From Conexibacter arvalis (GTDB lineage Bacteria; Actinomycetota; Thermoleophilia; Solirubrobacterales; Solirubrobacteraceae): 64,000 nucleotides of DNA. Both the position numbers and the translations under genes were made by a program. Below, piece after piece: positions 38,083-46,476 of the stretch. The notes beneath the pieces were generated by a model, which worked only from the letters and a program-made list of their open reading frames with translations, ran no database searches and had not been told where the DNA came from. The stretch's first letter is position 1. Each line of letters opens with the position of its first letter. Location: NCBI RefSeq assembly GCF_014199525.1, contig NZ_JACHNU010000001.1, forward strand, positions 558,001-622,000, given 5' to 3'.

Positions 38083-40144
38083 GCTCGATCACTCCAATCG
38101 TCTCCACCGTGATGCCGGGTGCGATCTCGTTGTACGAGCAGACCGCGAGGTGCGGGATCGCCTGCTCGACCAGTCTCCGCATGTGGCGGCGCACGCGAGC
38201 CGAGCACAGCAGCACCGGCCGACTGCCGCGCGCGACTGCATGCTCCACCTGTGTTCGGAGCGCGCCGACCAAAGCCTGCGCGCGCGTCGGGTCCATCGCG
38301 AGGAACTCGCCGTCGGAGGTCTGCGTGATCGCGGCCGCGACCTCCTGCTCGATCGCCGGGTCGAGCGCGATCGCGCGCAGCCGCTGCTCGGCGTCGACGT
38401 GCGGCGCGGTGATCGTGCGGCCGAGCGCCTGGCGGGCGTACTCGGCCAGCAGCGAGGTGTCGCGCGTCAGCCGCGCCTTGTCGCCGACCGCCTCGACGAT
38501 CGTGCCGAGGTCGCGGATCGAGACGCCCTCGGCCAGCAGGCCCTGGAGCACGCGCTGGATCTCGCCGAGCGTGAGCATGTCGGGCACGACCTCGTCGACG
38601 ACCGCCTGGTTGGTCTCCTTCAGCTGCTCCAGCAGCGCTCTCACGTCCTGGCGTGTGAGCAGCTCGGCGGCGTGGCTGCGGATCGTCTCGGTCAGGTGGG
38701 TGACGATCACCGACTCGCCGTCGACGACGGTGTAGCCGAGCGCCTCCGCCTCGGCCCGCTGCGACTCGGCGACCCACGTCGCCGGGAGGCCGAAGGCCGG
38801 CTCGGTCGTCGGCACGCCCTGCAGCTGGCCGACCGCGTCGCCGGGGTCCATCGCCAGCTGGTGGCCGGCCATGATGCGGCCGCGCGCGACCTCGGTGCCG
38901 CGCACCTTCAGCACGTACTCGTGCGAGTCGAGCCCGAGCTCGTCGTGGATCCGCACCGGCGGGATCACCATGCCGAGCTCGGTCGCGATCTGGCGGCGGA
39001 TGACGCTGACGCGCGACAGCAGCGTGCCGCCGTTGCCCTGGTCGACCAGCCGCACCAGCCCGAAGCCGATCGCCAGCTCGAGCGGGTCGATCGGCAGCGC
39101 CTCCAGCGCGGCGTCGCGCGGCTGGGCGACGGCCGAGCCCTCGGCGTCGGCGAGCGCCTTCTTCTCCTCCTCCTCGGCCTCGGCGGCCTCCTGTCTGCGC
39201 AGCGTCCAGCCGATGAACAGCAGCGCGCCGCCGATCACGACGAACGGCAGCTTCGGCAGGCCCGGCACGAGCGCGAAGGCGAGGATCGCGCCGCCGGCTA
39301 CGAGCGGCGCCTTGCGCTGCTTGAGGATCTGCTGCGCGACGTCGGAGCCAAGGTCCCTGTCGGAGGCGGCGCGCGTGACGAGGATGCCGGTCGCGACCGA
39401 GATCAGCAGCGCCGGGATCTGCGCGGCGAGGCCGTCGCCGACGGTCAGCAGCGAGAAGTGCTGGATCGCCTCGTTGAACGGCATGTCCATCTGCATCATC
39501 CCGACGGCGAGGCCGCCGATCAGGTTGATGACGACGATCACGATCGCGGCGATCGCGTCGCCTCTGACGAACTTCGAGGCGCCGTCCATCGAGCCGTAGA
39601 AGTCGGCCTCCTTGGCGATCTCGGCGCGCCGCGCGCGGGCCTCCTCGTCGGTGATCAGCCCGGCGTTGAGGTCGGCGTCGATCGCCATCTGCTTGCCGGG
39701 CATCGCGTCGAGCGTGAAGCGCGCGCCGACCTCGGCGACGCGGCCGGCGCCGTTGGTGACGACGATGAACTGGATCACGACGAGGATGAAGAAGATGACG
39801 AGGCCGACGATCACGTTGCCGCCGACGACGAACTCGCCGAACGCTCTGATCACGTGGCCGGCGTCGCCGGTCGTGAGGATCAGGCGCGTGACCGAGACGT
39901 TGATCGCCAGCCGGAACATCGTCGTCAGCAGCAGCAGCGACGGGAACGAGGAGAAGTCGAGCGCCCGTCTGAGGTAGAGCGTCGCGACGACGATCGCGAT
40001 GCCGGCCGAGATGTTGAGCGTGATGAAGAAGTCGAGCAGCAGCGGCGGCAGCGGCACGACGAGCATCACGACGATCAGCACGACGCCGAGCGCGGCGAGC
40101 AGGTCGGTCTGGCCCAAGAGCTTCTTCAGCACCGGCGAGTTCAT
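38066..40144 (-). CDS. flhA: flagellar export gate protein FlhA
   Basis: 692 residues, normal length. Eight membrane helices in the first about 320 residues, starting AALGVVLIVVMLVVPLPPLLLDFFITLNISAGIAIVV; the conserved FHIPEP-like part reads FSSFPSLLLLTTMFRLAINVSVTRLIL and AGRVAEVGARFTLDAMPGKQMAIDADLNAGLI. The C-terminal cytoplasmic domain starts around 350 (LEALPIDPLELAIGFGLVRLVD) and ends in VIGVIEHELAS. It forms a nonameric ring below FliPQR and docks export substrates. It follows flhB with an ATGA overlap. The frame has no break. Confidence 0.97.
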   Translation of the reverse strand: MNSPVLKKLLGQTDLLAALGVVLIVVMLVVPLPPLLLDFFITLNISAGIAIVVATLYLRRALDFSSFPSLLLLTTMFRLAINVSVTRLILTTGDAGHVIRAFGEFVVGGNVIVGLVIFFILVVIQFIVVTNGAGRVAEVGARFTLDAMPGKQMAIDADLNAGLITDEEARARRAEIAKEADFYGSMDGASKFVRGDAIAAIVIVVINLIGGLAVGMMQMDMPFNEAIQHFSLLTVGDGLAAQIPALLISVATGILVTRAASDRDLGSDVAQQILKQRKAPLVAGGAILAFALVPGLPKLPFVVIGGALLFIGWTLRRQEAAEAEEEEKKALADAEGSAVAQPRDAALEALPIDPLELAIGFGLVRLVDQGNGGTLLSRVSVIRRQIATELGMVIPPVRIHDELGLDSHEYVLKVRGTEVARGRIMAGHQLAMDPGDAVGQLQGVPTTEPAFGLPATWVAESQRAEAEALGYTVVDGESVIVTHLTETIRSHAAELLTRQDVRALLEQLKETNQAVVDEVVPDMLTLGEIQRVLQGLLAEGVSIRDLGTIVEAVGDKARLTRDTSLLAEYARQALGRTITAPHVDAEQRLRAIALDPAIEQEVAAAITQTSDGEFLAMDPTRAQALVGALRTQVEHAVARGSRPVLLCSARVRRHMRRLVEQAIPHLAVCSYNEIAPGITVETIGVIEHELAS

Positions 40145-41217
40145 CCGGCCGCCACCTTTCGGCGGGCCTTGCCCGCGACTCTGTAGACGTGGGCGAGCAC
40201 CTGCGCGACCGCCTGGTACAGCTCCTCCGGGATCAGCTGGCCGATCTCGACGCTGCCGTGCAGCGAGCGCGCCAGCGGCGGGTTCTCGATCACCGGCACG
40301 TCGTGCTCGGCGGCCAGTCTGCGGATCTGGAGGGCGATCAGGTCCTGACCCTTGGCGACCACCTCGGGCGCGGGCTTGCTGCCGTCGTACTTGAGCGCGA
40401 CGGCGAAGTGGGTCGGGTTGGTGACGACGACGTCGGCCTCCGGGACGGCCGCCATCATGCGGGCGCGCGCCTGCTCCATCTGCCGGCGGCGCAGCGCGCT
40501 CTTGACCTCGGCCGGCAGCTGGTGCGATCTGAACTCGTCCTTGACCTCCTGCTTGCTCATCCGCAGCTGCTTCTCGTGCTGCCAGCGCTGGTAGGCGTAG
40601 TCGACGAAGCCGATCACGAGGTAGGCGAGCGCGGCGCGCTGGGCGACGGCGAAGACCATCGAGGCGAGCTCGGCGCCGAGCTGGCCGGGGGTGGTGCCGA
40701 CGGTCGCGGCCAGCTCGGTCATCCGCGGGATCAGCGTCATCGCGACGATCACGCCGACGACGGCGACCTTCGCGATCGACTTGCCGCCCTCGAAGAACAT
40801 TCTCGGGCCGAAGACGTTCTTCGCGCCCGACAGCGGGTTGATCCGTCTCGGCTGCGGCTTGAGCGCCTCCGGCGCGGGCTTGAGCCCGACCTGGCCGAGG
40901 TTGGAGACGACGGCGGCGAGCGCGCAGATCAGCGCGACCGGCGCGATCGCGAGCGCGAGCGTCTGCAGCGACGCCATGAAGGTCACCTCGAGGCCGCGGG
41001 CGCTGAGCGCCTCGCCCGGCGCCGCGATGCGGTCGAAGGCGTCGCGCATCGCGGTCTCCATCCCGCCGACCACTCTCGGCCCAAGGAGGCTGAGCGCGAA
41101 CAGGCCGGTGATCAGCACGACGGCGCCGTTGACGTCCATCGAGCGCGCGACCTGGCCTCTTCTGCGCGCGTCTTCCCGCCGTCTCGGTGTCGCTCTCTCG
41201 GTCTTGTCGTCGGCCAT
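40141..41217 (-). CDS. flhB: flagellar export switch protein FlhB
   Basis: 358 residues. N-terminal start DDKTERATPRRREDARRRGQVARS is followed by four membrane helices. The cytoplasmic domain has the autocleavage motif NPTH at 267-270 (VVVTNPTHFAVALKYDG) and the conserved LARSLHGSVEIGQLIPEELYQAVAQVLAHVY. Self-cleavage at Asn-Pro switches the secreted cargo from rod/hook to filament. It is 7 bases from fliR on the 5' side and overlaps flhA at its stop. Confidence 0.97.
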   Translation of the reverse strand: MADDKTERATPRRREDARRRGQVARSMDVNGAVVLITGLFALSLLGPRVVGGMETAMRDAFDRIAAPGEALSARGLEVTFMASLQTLALAIAPVALICALAAVVSNLGQVGLKPAPEALKPQPRRINPLSGAKNVFGPRMFFEGGKSIAKVAVVGVIVAMTLIPRMTELAATVGTTPGQLGAELASMVFAVAQRAALAYLVIGFVDYAYQRWQHEKQLRMSKQEVKDEFRSHQLPAEVKSALRRRQMEQARARMMAAVPEADVVVTNPTHFAVALKYDGSKPAPEVVAKGQDLIALQIRRLAAEHDVPVIENPPLARSLHGSVEIGQLIPEELYQAVAQVLAHVYRVAGKARRKVAAG

Positions 41218-41224
41218 CGTCAGA

Positions 41225-42025
41225 TCACCCCATCCGGACCGTGTCGAGGGCCTGGCTGACGCTGACCGTCAGCTGGTCGGAGATCCAGCCGCCGACGAAC
41301 GGCAGCGAGGCGGCGACGACGAGCAGGCCGACGAGCACCTTGACCGGGAAGCCGACGGCGAAGACGTTCATCTGCGGCACGACGCGCGAGACGACGCCGA
41401 AGCCGGCGTCGGTCAGCACGCAGGCGATGATCACCGGCGCGGCGACCTGCACCGCCGAGGCGAAGATCGTCGTGAAGGTCGCGACGACCCCCTCGCCGAT
41501 CGAGGCGAAGTCGGGGAAGGCCGACAGCGGCACGAGATCGAAGGTGCGCGACAGCCCCTGGATCAGCCAGGCGTCGCCGTTGATCGCGATGAAGATCGCG
41601 ATCGCGACGAGCGTGTAGACGCGCGTCAGCACCGCCGAGTTGTTGCCGGTCATCGGGTCGACGGTCGCGCCGAAGGCGAAGCCGACCATGAAGTCGAGCA
41701 GCGCGCCGGCGGTGTCGATCGCCGCGAACAGGACGGCGATGCAGAGCGCGAAGGCGAGCCCGACGAGCAGCTCCTTGACGACGAGGCCGACGATCGGGAC
41801 GACGCCGTCGGGCAGCGTCTGGCCGGCGATCGCCAGCGGATAGAGGCCGAGCGCGATCGCGAGCGCGACGATCGTTCTCGCGCGCGCGGGGATCTGTCTG
41901 GAGGAGAAGAGCGGGGCGACGATGAAGAGCGGCGTGATCCGCGCCAGCACGAGGAAGAAGCCGAGCACGTTTCTGACGCCGAGGGAGGCGAGCAGCTGGT
42001 TGGCCGTCTGCTGCGTCGCGTTCAT
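41225..42025 (-). CDS. fliR: flagellar export gate protein FliR
   Basis: 266 residues from the ATG at 42025, which overlaps the fliQ stop by 4 bases (the longer reading would run back into fliQ). Six hydrophobic segments. FliR marks: FFLVLARITPLFIVAPLFSSRQIPARARTIVALAIA, GNNSAVLTRVYTLVAIAIFIAINGDAWLI, and MNVFAVGFPVKVLVGLLVV. With FliP and FliQ it forms the export channel at the membrane. Confidence 0.95.
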   Translation of the reverse strand: MNATQQTANQLLASLGVRNVLGFFLVLARITPLFIVAPLFSSRQIPARARTIVALAIALGLYPLAIAGQTLPDGVVPIVGLVVKELLVGLAFALCIAVLFAAIDTAGALLDFMVGFAFGATVDPMTGNNSAVLTRVYTLVAIAIFIAINGDAWLIQGLSRTFDLVPLSAFPDFASIGEGVVATFTTIFASAVQVAAPVIIACVLTDAGFGVVSRVVPQMNVFAVGFPVKVLVGLLVVAASLPFVGGWISDQLTVSVSQALDTVRMG

Positions 42026-42297
42026 CCGCCACCGACCAGCGTCGGGATCGACCGATACAGCTCCTCCGTGTAGGAGAGCAGCTGGTTCATCATCCACGGG
42101 CCCGCGACGATCAGCACGACCGCGGTCGCGATGATCTTCGGGATGAAGGTGAGGCTCTGCTCCTGGATCTGCGTGATCGCCTGGAAGACCGAGACGACGA
42201 GGCCGACGACGAGGCCGACGAGCAGGATCGGCAGGCCGACCTTGATCGCCAGGTCGAGCGCCTGCGTCGCCAGGTGCATGACGGTGTCCTGATCCAT
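42022..42297 (-). CDS. fliQ: flagellar export gate protein FliQ
   Basis: 91 residues from the ATG at 42297; a GTG three bases upstream is possible but the ATG is better placed behind GAAGGTG. Two membrane helices: LAIKVGLPILLVGLVVGLVVSVFQAITQIQEQSLTFIPKI and ATAVVLIVAGPWMMNQLLSYTEELY. Length and motifs (QAITQIQEQSLTFIPK) are those of FliQ. It lies in fliP-fliQ-fliR order. Confidence 0.96.
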   Translation of the reverse strand: MDQDTVMHLATQALDLAIKVGLPILLVGLVVGLVVSVFQAITQIQEQSLTFIPKIIATAVVLIVAGPWMMNQLLSYTEELYRSIPTLVGGG

Positions 42298-42307
42298 CAC
42301 CGCACCT

Positions 42308-42949
42308 TCAGCTGAAGCTCCGCACGAGCGAGTCGGTGATCAGCGCCCAGCCGTCGACCAGCACGAACAGCAGGATCTTGAACGGCAGCGAGATGAAGAT
42401 CGGCGGGAGCATGATCATGCCCATGCTCATCAACGTCGACGCGACGATCAGATCGATGATCAGGAACGGCAGGAAGATCATGAAGCCGATCTGGAAGGCG
42501 GTCTTCAGCTCGCTGACGATGAAGGCCGGGATCAGCGTCGTCATCGGGATGTCGGCGCGCGTTCTCGGCTGCTCTCTGGTGCCGGAGAGGCGCACGAACA
42601 GCGCCAGGTCGCTTCTGCGCGTCTGCTGGAACATGAAGTCGCGCAGCGGCAGCTGGGCTCTCTCGATCGCCTGAGCGGTGTTGATTCTGCCGGCCTCCAG
42701 CGGGTCCCAGGCGGTCGTCTTGATCTGGTTGAAGGTCGGCGCCATCACGAACAGCGTCAGGAACAGCGCGATCCCGACGAGCACCTGGTTGGGCGGCGCC
42801 GTCGGCGTGCCGATCGCGGTGCGGATGAAGCCGAGGACGATCAGGATCCGCGTGAAGCCGGTGAGGCAGAAGAGCGCCGCGGGGATCAGCGTCAGCGCGC
42901 CGATCAGCAGCAGTACCTGGACCGCGCTCTCGCCGTCGACCTGGCTCAT
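42308..42949 (-). CDS. fliP: flagellar export gate protein FliP
   Basis: 213 residues from the ATG at 42949, overlapping the fliO stop by 4 bases. Four hydrophobic segments. FliP motifs: LTLIPAALFCLTGFTRILIVLGFIRTAIGTPTAPPNQVLVGIALFLTLFVM, FKTAFQIGF-like SELKTAFQIGFMIFLPFLIIDLIVASTLMSMGMIMLPP, and SLPFKILLFVLVDGW. There is no obvious N-terminal signal, unlike the cleaved enterobacterial FliP. Five copies would form the export pore. Confidence 0.97.
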   Translation of the reverse strand: MSQVDGESAVQVLLLIGALTLIPAALFCLTGFTRILIVLGFIRTAIGTPTAPPNQVLVGIALFLTLFVMAPTFNQIKTTAWDPLEAGRINTAQAIERAQLPLRDFMFQQTRRSDLALFVRLSGTREQPRTRADIPMTTLIPAFIVSELKTAFQIGFMIFLPFLIIDLIVASTLMSMGMIMLPPIFISLPFKILLFVLVDGWALITDSLVRSFS

Positions 42950-43506
42950 CTGCGCACCGTCCAGCGGCGCATCGCGCCGACCAGGTCGCGCGGCGCGCGC
43001 GCCGTCGCCGCGCCGCCGCCGGCGGCTGCGGCGGCGAGGACCGGCTCGGCCGGCTCGACCAGCTCGCCCCACTCGTCGATCAGGCCGGCGTCGCGCGCCT
43101 CCTGCTCGGTGTAGGCGCGGACCGGCGTGACGGCGTGGTCGGCGACCCCCACCAGCACCAGCTCGTTGCCGGCGCGGACCAGCTGCAGCGAGCGGCCGCC
43201 GCCGAGCGGCACCGACGCGACCGCGGCGAGGCCGCCGCTCGCGCGCTCGGCGCGACTCTGCTTGACCTGTCTGAGGACCCACGCGATCCCGTAGATGACG
43301 CCGATCACGACGGCGAGGCCGACGATCGTGCGCACGAGGCTGCCGCCGCTGCCGCCGACGTCGGCGCCGGGCTGCGTGGAGGTGCCGAGGTCGACCGGGG
43401 TGTCCTCCGGGTCGCTCGCGGCCAGCGCGAGCGCGGGCGCGAGCAGCACGATCATGAGGGCAGCGGCGAGCGCGGCCGCCCGTGGGAGCAGGGAAGCCTG
43501 AATCAT
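42946..43506 (-). CDS. fliO: flagellar assembly protein FliO
   Basis: 186 residues. An N-terminal signal or first helix (ALAAALMIVLLAPALALA) and a second helix (TIVGLAVVIGVIYGIAWVLRQVKQ) lead to the FliO domain (LAAVASVPLGGGRSLQLVRAGNELVLVGVADHAVTPV). FliO helps assemble the FliP ring. It is the first gene of the fliO-to-pilZ unit, and a sigma-28-type promoter lies 35 bases upstream. Confidence 0.88.
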   Translation of the reverse strand: MIQASLLPRAAALAAALMIVLLAPALALAASDPEDTPVDLGTSTQPGADVGGSGGSLVRTIVGLAVVIGVIYGIAWVLRQVKQSRAERASGGLAAVASVPLGGGRSLQLVRAGNELVLVGVADHAVTPVRAYTEQEARDAGLIDEWGELVEPAEPVLAAAAAGGGAATARAPRDLVGAMRRWTVRR

Positions 43507-43540
43507 CGAGGGATCGACTCCGAGGGAGAGTCGCTCCTGA

Positions 43541-43567
43541 TGATCGGCGCCCCGGCGGAGAGCTTTA
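43541..43567 (-). promoter_or_regulatory. sigma-28-type promoter upstream of fliO
   Basis: On the minus strand, TAAA (43564-43567) is followed after exactly 15 bases by GCCGATCA (43541-43548). The promoter lies in the 131-base gap after cheY and reads towards fliO (start 43506). Confidence 0.8.
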
Positions 43568-43570
43568 GCC

Positions 43571-43590
43571 CGGACGTTTCAAAATGTCCG
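43571..43590. promoter_or_regulatory. inverted repeat just upstream of the fliO promoter
   Basis: CGGACGTTT-ca-AAATGTCCG, arms of 9 bases with one mismatch and a 2-base spacer, ends 4 bases before the -35 box on the minus strand. It is AT-richer than its surroundings. It may be an activator/repressor site for the fliO unit or the end of the cheY transcript. Confidence 0.4.
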
Positions 43591-43637
43591 CGGAGGGTGC
43601 TATGCCGGCGCGTCGAACGCGCGCGAGGGCGCTGGCG

Positions 43638-43997
43638 TCAGGCCAGCGCCTTCCCGACCGCGTCCAGGACCCGCTCGGCCTGGAACGGCTTCACGACGAA
43701 GTCCTTGGCGCCGAGCTTGATCGACTCGAGCACCTTCGCCTCCTGGCCGAGCGCCGAGCACATCACGACCTTCGCGCTCGGGTCGATCGCCATGATCTCC
43801 CGCAGCGCCTCCAGGCCGTCCTTCTCGGGCATGGTGATGTCGAGCGTGATCAGCTCGGGACGCAGCTCCTGGAAGCGCTGTATCGCCTCCACGCCGTTGC
43901 CGGCCTCGCCGACGACCTCGTGGCCGCCGTTGGAGAGCGCGTCGGTCAGCATCTTGCGCATGAACGCAGCGTCGTCGACGACGAGCACACGTGCCAT
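43638..43997 (-). CDS. cheY: chemotaxis response regulator CheY
   Basis: 119 residues from the ATG at 43997, overlapping the fliY stop by one base. Receiver domain only: acidic pair DD at 8-9 (VLVVDDAAFMRKML), phospho-acceptor Asp53 in LITLDITMPEKDGLEAL, Ser81 in VMCSALGQ, Lys103 in AKDFVVKPFQAERV. CheA would phosphorylate it; CheY-P binds the FliM/FliY switch. It is last in the motor-chemotaxis unit before the 131-base gap and the fliO promoter. Confidence 0.96.
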   Translation of the reverse strand: MARVLVVDDAAFMRKMLTDALSNGGHEVVGEAGNGVEAIQRFQELRPELITLDITMPEKDGLEALREIMAIDPSAKVVMCSALGQEAKVLESIKLGAKDFVVKPFQAERVLDAVGKALA

Positions 43998-44911
43998 CAG
44001 GACACCGCTCCTTCCTGTTCGGGGGTTTTCGTCTGCGTCTCGGAGCCCTCGCGCCCGGCGACCTCGGCGAGGCGCAGGGCCCATTCGCCGTCGTCGCAGA
44101 GCACGAGCGTCCCGCTCGCGAAGCGCAAGCCGTTGACGTAGAGGTCGACCGGCTCCTCGGCCTTGCGGTCGAGCTCGAGCACGTGGCCGGCCGGCATCTC
44201 GGGGGCGGCGCCGAGCGGCACGCGCGCGCGGCCGAGCTCGGCCCAGACCTTGACGCGGATGTCGCGCAGCGCGTCGTCGAGCGCCACCTGCTCAGGCACC
44301 TCGCCGTCGTGGTGGTCGCCGCCGGCGCCGTTGCCGCTGACGTGCTCGATGCCCATCTCGTCGAGCGCGCGCGTCATCCGCACGACGAAGGCGTTCGGCA
44401 CCAGCTGCACGAGGCGGCACGGCTCGTCGCAGACGCGGAAGGTCGCGCGCGTGCCGTGCGGCGCCAGCTCGTAGGCCTCGTTGGCCTCCGAGGCGCTGGC
44501 GAATATGCGCGTCTCCGGCGGCGCGATCTCGACCTCCTGGCCGAGCACGACGCCGGTCGCCGCGGCCGCCGCCGCCATCATCTGGTTGGCCGCCTCGGCG
44601 ACCGCCGACAGCTCCAGCACCGTCAGCTCGGTGCCGTCGTCCTCGGGCGCCGGCTGGCCCATCATCGCGGCGGCCATCCGCCGCGCGCCCGTCGCCGTCA
44701 TCACGAAGACGTTGCCGCCGGTGACGCCGTCGACGTAGGCGACGCTGACCGCGATCGCCGGCGTCTCGAGCGTTGCGAACGGGTTCGTGTCGGGGTTGAG
44801 GACCGAGACGTCGCCGCGCTCGACCTGCTCGGGGGCGAGGCTCTCCAGCACCTTCGCGATCGCCTCGGCGGTCGAGGCGCCGAGGCGCATCAGGGCATCT
44901 CTGGTGCTCAT
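43997..44911 (-). CDS. fliY: motor switch phosphatase FliY (CheC-like plus FliN domain)
   Basis: 304 residues from the ATG at 44911 (ATGA overlap with fliM). A CheC-like middle domain has ELSAVAEAANQMMAAAAAATGVVLGQEVEIAPPETRIF with the phosphatase E-x2-N site. The C-terminal SpoA (FliN) domain, about 210-290, reads LDDALRDIRVKVWAELGRARVPLG and VLELDRKAEEPVDLYVNGLRFASGTLVLCDDGEWALRLAEV. In firmicutes FliY dephosphorylates CheY-P at the switch. A separate, shorter FliN is present at 51726-52106. Confidence 0.9.
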   Translation of the reverse strand: MSTRDALMRLGASTAEAIAKVLESLAPEQVERGDVSVLNPDTNPFATLETPAIAVSVAYVDGVTGGNVFVMTATGARRMAAAMMGQPAPEDDGTELTVLELSAVAEAANQMMAAAAAATGVVLGQEVEIAPPETRIFASASEANEAYELAPHGTRATFRVCDEPCRLVQLVPNAFVVRMTRALDEMGIEHVSGNGAGGDHHDGEVPEQVALDDALRDIRVKVWAELGRARVPLGAAPEMPAGHVLELDRKAEEPVDLYVNGLRFASGTLVLCDDGEWALRLAEVAGREGSETQTKTPEQEGAVS

Positions 44912-45939
44912 CGGAAGGTCCCTCCGTCGGGCGCGGGAGCCGCGGACGGCTGCTCGCCGGGCGAGCCGGCGCCCGCGGCCGCCGGGTCGCCGGTGATCTG
45001 GACCGCGCGACGCGCGCCGCTGCGGCCGGGCTGGGCGTGGTGGACCGGCACGTCCTCGGCGTAGAGGACGACGCCGTCGCTCGCCTGCATCCCGAGCTTG
45101 ACGAGGTCGCCGGGCGCGAGGCCGAGCACGTCGTCGATCGCCAGCTCGACCTCGCCGACCTGCGCGCGCATCGTCACCGAGGCGCTGGCCAGCGCCGCCT
45201 CCAGCAGCGCCGCGGAGCGCGGGTCGGCGGCGCGCGCGCGGGTGTCGCGGCCGGCGATCTGGTCGGCGACCTTGTCGATCGCCGCCCACGGGATCAGCAG
45301 CGCCAGCGTCGAGGAGTGGCGGTTGATGCGCGACTCGAGCGTCACCGTCAGCGTCGGCTCGGAGATCGCGGCGATCTGCATCCCCTCGACGTGCGAGTCG
45401 ATCTCCTGCGCCGTCAGCGACTGACCGGCGAGGTCCTGCCAGACGATCGACAGCTGCGTCGTCAGCGTCTCGAACAGGCGTCTGGAGAGGACCCAGTCGA
45501 TCTCGCTCAGCTTGCGGACGCGCGGCGGTCTCTCCGGCGCGCCGCCGAGCAGGTACTCGATCGCCATCAGCATGAACGGCAGCTCGGCCGTCATCAGCAT
45601 CCGCGTGTCGTGCGGCTGGACGTCCAGCGGCGCGCCGAGCGACGCCGGCGGCAGCTGCTGCTGCGCGGCCGACCACGTCAGCTGCGTCGTGTTGATGACC
45701 TCCAGCTCCAGCGGCACGCGCAGCTCGGCCGTCAGGCGCGCGGCGGCCGTCTGGCAGAACATGTCGAGCGTGCGCACGATGCGCCGCTCCTGCTCGCTGG
45801 TGAACTTGGTCGGGCGCGCGAAGTCGACCGTCTTCAGGCGGCGCCCGCGACGGCCCGCGGCGGAGTCGTCGGGCAGGTCGCCCTGCTTGGCCGCCTCGAC
45901 GAGGGCGGCGATCTGGTCGTTGGTGAGGATCTCGCTCAT
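44908..45939 (-). CDS. fliM: motor switch protein FliM
   Basis: 343 residues from the ATG at 45939. The N-terminal CheY-binding segment is EILTNDQIAALVEAAKQG in place of the usual LSQxEIDALL. The middle domain has TVDFARPTKFTSEQERRIVRTLDMFC, EVINTTQLTWSAAQQQLPPAS, and ELPFMLMAIEYLLGG. The SpoA domain is at about 240-310 (SVTMRAQVGEVELAIDDVLGLAPGDLVKLG). FliM joins FliG and FliN/FliY in the C-ring and receives CheY-P. It overlaps cheD and fliY at its two ends. Confidence 0.95.
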   Translation of the reverse strand: MSEILTNDQIAALVEAAKQGDLPDDSAAGRRGRRLKTVDFARPTKFTSEQERRIVRTLDMFCQTAAARLTAELRVPLELEVINTTQLTWSAAQQQLPPASLGAPLDVQPHDTRMLMTAELPFMLMAIEYLLGGAPERPPRVRKLSEIDWVLSRRLFETLTTQLSIVWQDLAGQSLTAQEIDSHVEGMQIAAISEPTLTVTLESRINRHSSTLALLIPWAAIDKVADQIAGRDTRARAADPRSAALLEAALASASVTMRAQVGEVELAIDDVLGLAPGDLVKLGMQASDGVVLYAEDVPVHHAQPGRSGARRAVQITGDPAAAGAGSPGEQPSAAPAPDGGTFR

Positions 45940-46460
45940 CAGTGCATGACCTCCGCTGGTGTCCGTCGCGTGCTCGGCGAGCCGCTCCACAGCTCGACCT
46001 CTCTGCCGCCGGCCTCCTTGACGGTGATCGTCATCGGACCGACGTGCAGTCGCATCGTTCGACCGCGACGGCCGCCGACCTCCTCGGCCCGCACGGGGAT
46101 GCGCGCCTGCGAGAGCGCCGCGCGCACCGCGGTCGCGTTGCGGGCGCCGATGTCGAGCGCGCTGCCGACGCCGACGTCGAACATCTGCGCGCCGCCGACG
46201 AGCACCGCCTCCAGCCGCATGCGGCGCGCGCCAAGGCGCTCGACCTGCTCGACCAGCGCCGGCACGGCGCGGTCGGCGTACTTGCCGGGCGGCGCCTCGG
46301 GGTCGGCGGCGGCGTCGGGCAGCATCACGTGCGCGAGCGCGGCGACCCCTCTCGCGCGGTCGACGACCGCGACGCCGATGCAGGAGCCGAGGCCGATCGA
46401 CATCAGCTCGTCCTCCGGGCTCGCGCTCACCGCGAGCTCGCCCATCCGCACGATCCTCAC
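45939..46460 (-). CDS. cheD: chemoreceptor glutamine deamidase CheD
   Basis: 173 residues, GTG start; an ATG at 46445 is an alternative. Catalytic Cys27 in SIGLGSCIGVAVVD and His44 in ALAHVMLPDA are present, with AVLVGGAQMFDVGVGSALDIGARNATAVRAAL typical of CheD. It deamidates glutamines of chemoreceptors and, in Bacillus-type systems, binds CheC. It stands next to cheC, as in Gram-positive loci. Confidence 0.94.
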   Translation of the reverse strand: MRIVRMGELAVSASPEDELMSIGLGSCIGVAVVDRARGVAALAHVMLPDAAADPEAPPGKYADRAVPALVEQVERLGARRMRLEAVLVGGAQMFDVGVGSALDIGARNATAVRAALSQARIPVRAEEVGGRRGRTMRLHVGPMTITVKEAGGREVELWSGSPSTRRTPAEVMH

Positions 46461-46476
46461 CGCTCCCGTCCGACCA

